DNA of 64,000 bases, taken from contig JNIN01000001.1 of the NCBI GenBank assembly GCA_000702525.1, positions 1,746,501-1,810,500 on the forward strand, given 5' to 3'. Position numbers and translations under genes: made by a program. The DNA is from Lachnospiraceae bacterium AC2012. Lineage in GTDB: Bacteria > Bacillota > Clostridia > Lachnospirales > Lachnospiraceae. The notes beneath the pieces were generated by a model. It was not told the DNA's origin, ran no database searches, and was given only the letters and a program-made list of their open reading frames with translations. Shown piece by piece: positions 39,268 to 46,984 of this stretch (position 1 is the first letter of the stretch; the number at the start of each line of letters is the position of its first letter).

Positions 39268-39478
39268 GGAATATTTTGAGGATGTTTTTTGTGAATAATA
39301 TGAGCTTAGCAGAATAAAAGCCTGTTTTATATGCATAGGCACGTGCTGCCATGGAAGGCAGCACGAGTGCGTACCTGAAAAGGACTGAAGTTACGCACGG
39401 TGTCGATGCATATAAAACGGGCTTTGTCATTCTGCTTAGCGAAATATTCCTGAACGAAAAACATTCCCAAAATATTCC
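39268..39478 (-). repeat. branched inverted-repeat element copy 2 (3' of the LacI-type gene)
   Basis: Same architecture as copy 1 but on the minus strand, 27 bases after the lacI-type stop. Arms: GGAATATTTTG (39268-39278) with CAAAATATTCC (39468-39478) and further imperfect pairing, AGCAGAAT (39308-39315) with ATTCTGCT (39429-39436), and a 20-base stem (39317-39336 with 39406-39425, one G-T). Tip hairpins read on the minus strand: GTGCGTA / TACGCAC closing ACTTCAGTCCTTTTCAGG (39367-39398) and CGTGCTGCC / GGCAGCACG (39342-39365). Stem bases differ from copy 1 in compensating pairs, while the loop is 16/18 identical. The outermost arms share no sequence with copy 1. Confidence 0.8.
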
Positions 39479-39505
39479 GCCATAATCACAAATAGTAGAG
39501 GACTT

Positions 39506-40576
39506 TTAGAACCGCTGTCCGTAAAGGTCGGGATTGATGTACATAACGGAATCCTTGTCAATGACGCGGTTTGTTACAAGTCTAGGAACAGCTTTTGCTG
39601 TGCTAGAACGTTCAATCAGTAGCGGCCGGAGCAAGGATTTGCTTTGGGATACTTGATTGAGCATTGCATGAACAACGAAGTATCCGTTACGACCGAGAGA
39701 CAGGCGGTCCTGTCGAATCGTCGTAAGAGGGGGGCATAGCTCAGCCGCAATTGGTATATCATCAAAACCAATGACGCTGATATCCTCTGGGACAGATAGG
39801 CCGGCATCACGAACGGATTCGATGACACCTTGCGCTATCGTATCATTTCCACAGAGGATAGCAGTAGCCCCTGCTGAAAGGAGGTTGGGTACATGGTAAT
39901 GTGCCGCATCAGCAACGAAATAGCCATATACAGCTAAAGCAGGGTCAATTGGTAGATGATGTCTGGATAAGGAACTCAAGTAGGCACTCATTCGCTGGTT
40001 GGAAACGAGCGAATTGCTGGAACCATCCAGGAATGCAATTTTTTCGTGCCCGAGGTGAAGCAGGTGCTCGATGGCGAGATCGATACCTTCTTCACTATCT
40101 GTTCCTACATAGCAAACATGTGGATTGGATGGGATGGTATTATCCAAAAGTACGGTAGGAATCTTGGTTGTCTGGAATTGTTCCATCCAGGGATCTTCTA
40201 ATGCAAAACCGAGGATAAAACTACCACTGTACCCGTGTTCCATCATGTAATTATCATATTTGTTTTCTATCTGGAAGTTCTGGTCGATGGCCAGGATGTC
40301 GATAGACCAATTCTCCTTGGAAGCTGCCTGACGATAGCCGAGAACAATATCGTAGCCGAATTGATCCGGATTGTCATATTCCATATTTTCTATGAAAATG
40401 CATAATTTTCTATTTTCTGTTTTCTGCGAACGTCGGTTAACATAGCCCATTTCAACTGCAGTATCAAGAATTGTCTGCCGTAGATTGTCGCTGATATCGC
40501 GACCACCATTTAAGGCTTTGGATACTGTACTGATAGAGACATTCAGGCGTTCTGCGATATCTTTAATCGTTGTCAT
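39506..40576 (-). CDS. LacI-family transcriptional regulator of the malto-oligosaccharide locus
   Basis: 356 residues. N-terminal helix-turn-helix and hinge: TIKDIAERLNVSISTVSKALNGGRDIS. A periplasmic-binding-like ligand domain follows, including AILCGNDTIAQGVIESVRDAGLSVPEDISVIGFDDIP, the usual LacI signature. The ATG at 40576 is preceded by GGAGGTGA; 50 extra in-frame codons upstream are not translated-looking. It is divergent from the sugar-transport operon, with palindromes in the shared region, so it most likely represses that operon and itself until a maltodextrin-type sugar binds. Confidence 0.9.
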   Translation of the reverse strand: MTTIKDIAERLNVSISTVSKALNGGRDISDNLRQTILDTAVEMGYVNRRSQKTENRKLCIFIENMEYDNPDQFGYDIVLGYRQAASKENWSIDILAIDQNFQIENKYDNYMMEHGYSGSFILGFALEDPWMEQFQTTKIPTVLLDNTIPSNPHVCYVGTDSEEGIDLAIEHLLHLGHEKIAFLDGSSNSLVSNQRMSAYLSSLSRHHLPIDPALAVYGYFVADAAHYHVPNLLSAGATAILCGNDTIAQGVIESVRDAGLSVPEDISVIGFDDIPIAAELCPPLTTIRQDRLSLGRNGYFVVHAMLNQVSQSKSLLRPLLIERSSTAKAVPRLVTNRVIDKDSVMYINPDLYGQRF

Positions 40577-40635
40577 CGATAAGTCACCTCCAGTAACACT
40601 TTCATTATATAGAAAAGGAAGTGAAATGCAATTGC

Positions 40636-40653
40636 TTTCGAAAATTTTCGAAA
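40636..40653. promoter_or_regulatory. LacI-type operator near the regulator gene
   Basis: Perfect 18-bp palindrome TTTCGAAAATTTTCGAAA, 60 bases before the regulator's start; fits autoregulation. A looser CGAAAATATTCG half follows. Confidence 0.55.
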
Positions 40654-40708
40654 ATATTCGTTCAGTTTTTATGAAAACGTTCCCGAAGATTTGGACAAAA
40701 TGCCAAAA

Positions 40709-40736
40709 TTGCTTTAAAGCTAACAAAAAGTATTGT
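40709..40736 (+). promoter_or_regulatory. putative promoter of the sugar-binding protein gene
   Basis: TTGCTT (40709-40714), 16-base spacer, TATTGT (40731-40736). Weak match, but it is placed so that the palindrome at 40779 lies downstream in the roadblock position. Confidence 0.4.
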
Positions 40737-40778
40737 TATTTTCTGAGAAAAGGACTAATTTAATATTGTGGTTCGAAA

Positions 40779-40798
40779 GTTTACGAAAATACGTAAAC
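40779..40798. promoter_or_regulatory. LacI-type operator of the transport operon
   Basis: GTTTACG-aaaata-CGTAAAC, 7-base perfect arms, 70 bases upstream of the binding-protein start. TTCGAAAGT just before it extends the resemblance to the other palindrome. Confidence 0.55.
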
Positions 40799-40867
40799 GC
40801 GAAATGAAGAGTCGGAATTTTCATTTTCATTTTTTAATTTTTTCTAATGGTGAGGAGGAGAAAAATC

Positions 40868-42103
40868 ATGAAGAAAAAAGTATTGGCAATGCTTATGGCT
40901 ACAACCATGGTAGCTACAGCATTAACGGGTTGCGGTTCTAAGTCAGATTCGAGCACGACAGGTTCATCAAGCGACGGGAAGATTACACTGACAGTTTGGA
41001 GCCCACAGGAAGACCAGGATGGAGACAACTGGTTAAAGACAGAATGCGAAGCATTCGCAGAAGCACATCCGGAATGGGATTTATCATTTGAATATGGGGT
41101 ATGTTCCGAGGGTGATGCAAAGACAAATCTTTCAACCGATGCAGAAGCAGGCGCAGATGTTTATATGTTTGCAAATGATCAGATTGCAGATCTTTTAAAT
41201 GCTGGCGCAATCGCAGAACTCGGTGGTGATTATGCAGAACAGGTGAAGGAACAGAATGATGAGACAATCGTAAATTCTGTTACTTATGAAGATGGAATCT
41301 ATGGTATTCCTTTCACAGCGAATACATGGTTTATGTATTATGACAAGAGAGTCTTTACAGAAGAAGATATTAAGAGTTTAGATACAATGTTGGAGAAGGG
41401 CAAGGTTGCTTTCCCACTTTCTAACAGCTGGTATATCGCATCCTTCTATGCTGGAAATGGATGTACTTTATTCGGAGAAGATGGAACAGATGAAGAAGCC
41501 GGTATCGATTTTGAAGGCGACAAGGCTGCAGCTGTTACAGATTATTTAGTAGATTTAGTTGCAAATGCAAACTTCTCTAATGATGCAGATGGATTTGGTT
41601 TAGCAGGTCTTGCAGACGGAAGTGTGAATGCGATGTTCTCTGGTACATGGGATTACGAAAATGTAGTAGATGCACTTGGAGAAGAGAATGTTGGTATTGC
41701 ACAGTTACCAACTTATACATTAGCAGATGGAACGGTTTGCCAGATGAAGTCATTTGCAGGATCTAAGGCAATCGGTGTAAACCCTAACAGCAAGAATCCA
41801 GAAGCTGCTGTTGCACTTGCAGCATTCCTTGGTAGCACAGAAGCACAGCAGGCACACTATGATATGAGAAATATCATTCCAACAGATACTTCAATCACAG
41901 TTGATGATGCACTTGCACAGGCACAGGTAGACACAATTGCAAATACATCCATCCTTCAGCCATTAGTTGCTGATATGGGTAATTACTGGTCACCAGCACA
42001 GAACATGGGTGAAGAACTTGTTGCAGGAACAGTTACACATGACAATGCAGCAGATAAGACAGCAGCAATGAATGAGGCAATGAACTCTTCTGCAGTTGAG
42101 TAA
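40868..42103 (+). CDS. maltodextrin-type ABC transporter substrate-binding lipoprotein
   Basis: 411 residues. Lipoprotein signal MKKKVLAMLMATTMVATALTGC with the modified Cys at 22, then a Ser/Thr-rich linker. The mature part is an extracellular solute-binding protein family 1 fold: ITLTVWSPQEDQDGDNW at the start, DVYMFANDQIADLL, YGIPFTANTWFMYYDKRVF, and AMFSGTWDYENV. It captures malto-oligosaccharides outside the membrane, judged from the amylase neighbours. ATG at 40868 behind GAGGAGG. A hairpin in the gap to the permease gene probably lets it be made in excess. Confidence 0.88.
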   Translation: MKKKVLAMLMATTMVATALTGCGSKSDSSTTGSSSDGKITLTVWSPQEDQDGDNWLKTECEAFAEAHPEWDLSFEYGVCSEGDAKTNLSTDAEAGADVYMFANDQIADLLNAGAIAELGGDYAEQVKEQNDETIVNSVTYEDGIYGIPFTANTWFMYYDKRVFTEEDIKSLDTMLEKGKVAFPLSNSWYIASFYAGNGCTLFGEDGTDEEAGIDFEGDKAAAVTDYLVDLVANANFSNDADGFGLAGLADGSVNAMFSGTWDYENVVDALGEENVGIAQLPTYTLADGTVCQMKSFAGSKAIGVNPNSKNPEAAVALAAFLGSTEAQQAHYDMRNIIPTDTSITVDDALAQAQVDTIANTSILQPLVADMGNYWSPAQNMGEELVAGTVTHDNAADKTAAMNEAMNSSAVE

Positions 42104-42144
42104 TTGGATATAAGTTTGGAAAGATTTATAGATAGTTGATGATG

Positions 42145-42190
42145 CATGCAGTCAGAAGGATATAGAACTACTTTTGGCTGCATGTTTTTT
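42145..42190 (+). terminator. intercistronic hairpin with T run
   Basis: CATGCAG (42145-42151) pairs with CTGCATG (42178-42184), followed by six Ts. It lies between the binding-protein gene and the first permease gene; partial termination here would give more binding protein than permease. Confidence 0.65.
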
Positions 42191-42221
42191 ATCAAAATGT
42201 CAAATATAGAGGGTGACAGAA

Positions 42222-43583
42222 ATGGCAAAAGAAAGAACAAAAAAGCCAGATACGGTGAGCCTTGGTAGGGCCATCGCAGAAGGAGATTATAAGGTCAAAC
42301 TCTCCATGATACTCATGGGCTTTGGTTGCATGGCTCGTAAACAGATTGGAAAGGGACTCCTGATTCTGTTGTTTGAGATTTCCTTCATCTATTTTATGCT
42401 CGCGGATGGAATCTATAATTTATCGATGTTTCCGTCACTTGGTTGGAGAGAGCAGACAAAAGTTTTGAATGACGCTGGATTTTATGAATATCAAGCCGGA
42501 GATAATTCTGTGATTATCTTGCTGTATGGTGTTGCAACATTATTTGTTATCGCAGCATTTATTGTGCTTTGGGTGGTGCAGTTAAAACTGGCCTACAAAT
42601 TACAGGTACGAGAGGAAACGTCACGTCATATTAATTCGTTAAAAGAGGATATCACTTCTCTGTTTAACCAAAACCTGCATATGACGCTCATGACATTACC
42701 ATGCCTTGGAATTCTCTTCTTTAATATTGTTCCATTGGTATTTATGATCAGTATGGCATTTACAAATTATTCCAAGGAGAAGGATCATCTGATTCTTTTT
42801 GATTGGAATGGCCTTACGAACTTTGGAAGAGTATTAAATATCCAGGGTAATATTGGTAAGCAGTTCTGGAGCGTATTGCTTTGGACTATTATCTGGGCGG
42901 TCTTCGCAACATTTCTAAATTATATTATGGGAATGATTCTGGCGTTGATTATTAATCGAAAGAATACGCATTTCAAGGGGTTCTGGAGATTCTGTTTTGT
43001 ATTATCCATTGCGGTTCCACAGTTCGTATCTCTGTTGATTATGCATACCATGCTGACACAGCAGGGCGCAGTCAATGTGATTTTGCAGAATTTAGGACTG
43101 ATTGATACGGCACTTCCATTCTGGCAGAATCCTATCTGGGCGAGAGTAACTGTTATTGTAATTAACCTCTGGGTTGGTATCCCATATACGATGCTGCAGG
43201 TAACGGGAATTCTTCAGAATATTCCAAGTGAATTATATGAGGCAGCGAAGATGGATGGTGCAGGAGCATTTACCATCTTTAGAAAGATTACATTGCCATA
43301 TATGCTGTTTGTAACAGCGCCGTATTTGATTACGACCTTTACTGGTAATATTAATAACTTCAATGTAATTTACCTTCTGTCTGGTGGTGGACCAACATAT
43401 GTAGGAGATACGGCTGGTCAGACAGACCTCTTGGTTACATGGCTATATAAACTTACCATTGAGAAACAATACTATAATATTGGCGCGGTTATCGGTATTA
43501 TGACATTTATTGTGCTTAGTATTGTTGCGCTTGTGACATACCGAAATTCAGCATCCTATAAGAATGAGGAGGCGTTCATGTAA
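42222..43583 (+). CDS. ABC transporter permease, MalF-like
   Basis: 453 residues with about eight hydrophobic segments. The cytoplasmic EAA loop is YEAAKMDGAGAFTIFRKITLPYM, which docks the ATPase. A long N-terminal part with two extra membrane spans (ILLFEISFIYFMLADGIYNL and the IILLYGVATLFVIAAFIVLWVV region) precedes the permease core, as in MalF. ATG at 42222 follows GAGGGTGA. No ATP-binding subunit is encoded here, so a shared MsmK-type ATPase elsewhere is expected. Ends TAATG, overlapping the next start by one base. Confidence 0.9.
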   Translation: MAKERTKKPDTVSLGRAIAEGDYKVKLSMILMGFGCMARKQIGKGLLILLFEISFIYFMLADGIYNLSMFPSLGWREQTKVLNDAGFYEYQAGDNSVIILLYGVATLFVIAAFIVLWVVQLKLAYKLQVREETSRHINSLKEDITSLFNQNLHMTLMTLPCLGILFFNIVPLVFMISMAFTNYSKEKDHLILFDWNGLTNFGRVLNIQGNIGKQFWSVLLWTIIWAVFATFLNYIMGMILALIINRKNTHFKGFWRFCFVLSIAVPQFVSLLIMHTMLTQQGAVNVILQNLGLIDTALPFWQNPIWARVTVIVINLWVGIPYTMLQVTGILQNIPSELYEAAKMDGAGAFTIFRKITLPYMLFVTAPYLITTFTGNINNFNVIYLLSGGGPTYVGDTAGQTDLLVTWLYKLTIEKQYYNIGAVIGIMTFIVLSIVALVTYRNSASYKNEEAFM

Positions 43584-44464
43584 TGGAAGAGAGAATTACA
43601 TTTAAGAAGAATAAAGCACCATTGGGAAAGCGTATTGGAAATGCATTCGTACATGTTTTTCTTGCTGCGCTGGCAGCCCTTTGGCTCATGCCGATTTTAT
43701 GGATTATACTGACAAGCCTTCGTGCGGAGCAGGGATCCTATGTAAGTACGTTCTTCCCAAAGGGATATACGTTTTCAAATTATATAAGATTGTTTACGGA
43801 TACGAGTATTCTGAATTTCCCAAAGATGTTTACGAATACGCTGATTATTGCGATTTTCACATGTATCATTTCCACGTTTTTCGTGCTTTCCGTATCCTAT
43901 TGCCTGTCGCGTATGAGATTTAAATTACGTAAGCCATACATGAATATGTGTATGATTCTGGGATTGTTTCCGGGATTTATGTCCATGGTAGCGGTGTATT
44001 ACATCCTGAAGGCTATCGGTTTGTCAGAGGGAAGTATGATTCGCGTGGCGTTGATTCTGGTTTACTCTGCATGTACAGGAATGGGATTCCAGATCGCAAA
44101 GGGATTCTTTGATACGATTCCAAAATCCATTGACGAAGCTGCCATTATTGATGGAGCAACACGTTGGCAGGTATTTACAAGAATTACGATACCGCTCTCT
44201 AAGCCAATCATCGTATACACGGTGCTGACAAGCTTCATGGCACCATGGGTGGATTTCATTTTCGCCAAGGTTATCTGTCGTGCGAATGCGGATCAGTATA
44301 CTGTTGCAATTGGATTATGGAGCATGCTGCAGAAGGAATATATTCATAGCTGGTATACATGCTTTGCAGCAGGTGCGGTAGTCGTATCCATTCCTATTGC
44401 TGCATTATTTATCTATATGCAGAAGTATTTTGTAGAGGGAATGGCTGGAGCAGTAAAAGGCTAA
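43583..44464 (+). CDS. ABC transporter permease, MalG-like
   Basis: 293 residues, six membrane segments, EAA loop DEAAIIDGATRWQVFTRITIPLSKP. The starting ATG overlaps the MalF-like stop (TAATG), so translation is coupled one-to-one. Forms the sugar channel with the MalF-like subunit. The next gene begins 27 bases later behind AGGAGG. Confidence 0.9.
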   Translation: MEERITFKKNKAPLGKRIGNAFVHVFLAALAALWLMPILWIILTSLRAEQGSYVSTFFPKGYTFSNYIRLFTDTSILNFPKMFTNTLIIAIFTCIISTFFVLSVSYCLSRMRFKLRKPYMNMCMILGLFPGFMSMVAVYYILKAIGLSEGSMIRVALILVYSACTGMGFQIAKGFFDTIPKSIDEAAIIDGATRWQVFTRITIPLSKPIIVYTVLTSFMAPWVDFIFAKVICRANADQYTVAIGLWSMLQKEYIHSWYTCFAAGAVVVSIPIAALFIYMQKYFVEGMAGAVKG

Positions 44465-44490
44465 TCTCGGTTTAGGAGGTTGACGACAGT

Positions 44491-46200
44491 TTGAAAGGAA
44501 AAAGATTCAATCAAAAGATAGGGAAAAGAACAGGGGCACTGCTTTTGGCGGTGCTCGTTCTTTTCGAGACGAGTGGCTGTGGAAAGACAAACCGTCTGGA
44601 AAATGCCACGCAGATGCAGGAAATTAACGATCAGCTGACGCTGACTGCGGCACCGACAAATTATGGAAGCACCTATGAGATTTTCGTTGGAAGCTTTTAC
44701 GATAGTGATGGAGATGGCATGGGTGATTTAAAGGGTGTGCAGGAAAAGCTGGATTATATTAATGATGGCGATGATGCGACCGTATCGGATTTGGGATGCA
44801 ATGCCATTTGGTTTATGCCGGTTTCTAAGAGTGACAGCTATCACAAATATGATGTCATCGATTATAAGTCGATTGATTCGGACTATGGAACGATGGAAGA
44901 CTTTGACGAATTGGTCACGGCATGTCATGAGCGAGGCATCCGAGTCATCCTGGATATGGTAATCAATCATACCAGTAGTTCCCATCCATGGTTTGTGAAG
45001 GCAAGTGAATATCTGGAGAATTTGGAAGATGGTGCAGAACCGGATTTAGAAGAATGTCCGTATGTGGACTATTATCATTTCTCGCGCGAGAAGCAGGAGG
45101 GCTATGCTGCCCTTGGAAATTCCGGATGGTATTATGAAGCCAGATTCTGGGAAGGTATGCCGGATTTGAATCTGGATTCCGAAGCGGTCAGAGAGGAACT
45201 TTTGGATGTTGCTCAGTACTGGATTGACCATGATGTGGATGGGTTCCGTATGGATGCCGTACTCTATTATTATACCGGGAATAATGACAAGAATATCGAA
45301 TTTATGAACTGGTATAACGACGCCGTGAAAGCGATGAAGGATGACTTCTATATCGTTGCAGAGGCATGGACGAGTCAGGATATCTATAGCACGTATTATG
45401 CGAGCGGATTTGATAGTTATTTTGATTTTGCATTTGCAGGGCAGGATGGTGTGATTGCGAAAACGGTAAATGGAACGTATAGCGCGTATGACTATGCGAA
45501 AGCGCAGGTGAAGGAGCAGGAGCTATATAGTTCTTATCAAGAGGATTATATCAATGCACCGTTTTATACGAATCACGATTTGCCGCGTTCGGCCGGATAC
45601 TATGCCGGCGACGATGGTGTGAAGACGAAGTTTGCCGGTGGTTTAAACCTTATGATGTCAGGAAATGCATTCGTTTATTATGGTGAGGAACTTGGCATGA
45701 AGGGCTCCGGCAAGGATGAGAATAAGCGTGGAGCGATGTACTGGACGGCGGACGAAGATGCCGAAGGTATGTGCGATGGCCCTGTCGGTATGGATGATTT
45801 TGAGCAGAAGTTTGCGGCGTATGACGAACAGGCAGAGGATGCTTTATCGATTTATGAATATTATCGAAATGCTATTCGTCTTCGCTCGGCATATCCTGCA
45901 ATCGCAGCAGGTCGAGTTGCAATCTGTGAGGATATATCTGGTGATGAGGTTTGCGTATATACAAAGTCGCTAGATGGCGAGAAGACAGTGATTATTGCAG
46001 TGAATAATACAGAGGAGAAAAAGGAAGTTACTCTAACAGAAGATGGAGATTTCACAGATTCTGTGCTTAAAGATGCTTCTCTTGATGTATCTTCGCTTGA
46101 TATTGGAGGTGTTCTTCTTACATCGCAGGATGAAGCAAAATATAAGGATGGCAACTTAGAGGTTCCGGCATATGGAATCGTAGTGGTTTGTGAAGAGTAA
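44491..46200 (+). CDS. secreted GH13 alpha-amylase-type lipoprotein
   Basis: 569 residues. N-terminal signal with lipobox ending SGC (Cys30), so anchored outside the membrane. GH13 regions: DMVINH (I), GFRMDAVLY with the nucleophile Asp (II), EAW with the acid Glu (III) and TNHD (IV). An early DSDGDGMGDLKG loop is the usual calcium-binding site. Hydrolyses alpha-1,4-glucans to oligosaccharides for the adjacent transporter. The start is TTG at 44491, 11 bases after AGGAGG; no ATG is near. The C-terminal 90 residues form the beta-sandwich domain C. Confidence 0.9.
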   Translation: MKGKRFNQKIGKRTGALLLAVLVLFETSGCGKTNRLENATQMQEINDQLTLTAAPTNYGSTYEIFVGSFYDSDGDGMGDLKGVQEKLDYINDGDDATVSDLGCNAIWFMPVSKSDSYHKYDVIDYKSIDSDYGTMEDFDELVTACHERGIRVILDMVINHTSSSHPWFVKASEYLENLEDGAEPDLEECPYVDYYHFSREKQEGYAALGNSGWYYEARFWEGMPDLNLDSEAVREELLDVAQYWIDHDVDGFRMDAVLYYYTGNNDKNIEFMNWYNDAVKAMKDDFYIVAEAWTSQDIYSTYYASGFDSYFDFAFAGQDGVIAKTVNGTYSAYDYAKAQVKEQELYSSYQEDYINAPFYTNHDLPRSAGYYAGDDGVKTKFAGGLNLMMSGNAFVYYGEELGMKGSGKDENKRGAMYWTADEDAEGMCDGPVGMDDFEQKFAAYDEQAEDALSIYEYYRNAIRLRSAYPAIAAGRVAICEDISGDEVCVYTKSLDGEKTVIIAVNNTEEKKEVTLTEDGDFTDSVLKDASLDVSSLDIGGVLLTSQDEAKYKDGNLEVPAYGIVVVCEE

Positions 46201-46203
46201 AAG

Positions 46204-46974
46204 ATGAGTTTAGTACAGGATAAAGAGAGTTTCATATTTGATCTATACGGTACACTTATTGATATCAGCACGGATGAATTGGACTATAGTCTCTGGAGCT
46301 GGCTCTCGACGATGTATAACGACGTCGGATGTGGGTGCACTCCGGAAGGGATTCGAGATGCATATCATCGGCTGGTAAGGAAGCGAGAGGAAAAACTGGC
46401 AGATGCTTATCATACGAAGTATCCAGAGATTGAACTTCGAGATGTTTTTACGGATTTATTGGAGGATCATCAACCGGAGGAGGATGTGAAGTCTTGGATT
46501 GAGAATATAGCGCTTTGCTTCCGGCTTCGGTCGCGGATACATTTCCAGGCGTAGCCGGATAGCATTCCGGTTTTGAAGGAGCTTCATAAGATGGGGAAGC
46601 GGGTGTTTCTTCTTTCCAATGCGCAGAACTGTTTCACAGTACCGGAATTAGAGGAGGCGAAATTAAGCAGTCTATTCGATGGAATCTATATTTCTTCGGA
46701 TTATGGATATAAGAAGCCTGCGCCGGAATTTATGGGGCAGTTGCTTAAGGACTTTGAGATTCGCCCAGAGGATGCTGTCATGATTGGAAATGATTACTCT
46801 ACCGATGTTTTAAGCGGCGTATGGTATCACATGGACACCGTTTTTTTGAATACGGATGGCTATCGTAAAGCAGAACGTAAGAAACGTTTAAAGAAGGTGG
46901 AGGAATGTTTGGGACGTGCGGTGGAACCGTTTGTGATTGAAAGTGGAAGGTTATTGGAATTATTTGATTTATAG
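46204..46974 (+). pseudogene. HAD-family hydrolase interrupted by one in-frame TAG
   Basis: One reading frame from 46204 to 46974 holds all HAD motifs: FDLYGTLIDI (nucleophile Asp), LLSNAQN (motif II), KKPAPEF (Lys) and MIGNDYSTDV (acidic motif IV). It is split by a single TAG at 46552-46554, between HFQA and PDSIPVLKELH. The two halves stay in the same frame, so no frameshift is involved. The sequence around the stop would align well if the codon were TAT or TAC (Tyr). A TTG at 46573 could restart the second half, but catalytic motif I would then be lost. Without the stop it is a 256-residue phosphatase or phosphomutase-like enzyme between two GH13 genes. Confidence 0.8.
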
Positions 46975-46984
46975 GAGGTTTTTT

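Noticed and set aside
38926-39478. Insertion sequence or MITE for the two branched elements
   Set aside because: No transposase, no target-site duplication seen, and the outer ends differ while the centre is conserved, the reverse of a mobile element. Not fully excluded for an ancestral origin.
46552-46554. Pyrrolysine or other recoding of the TAG
   Set aside because: No pyl genes visible and no reason for a special residue in a HAD cap region; a nonsense mutation is simpler.
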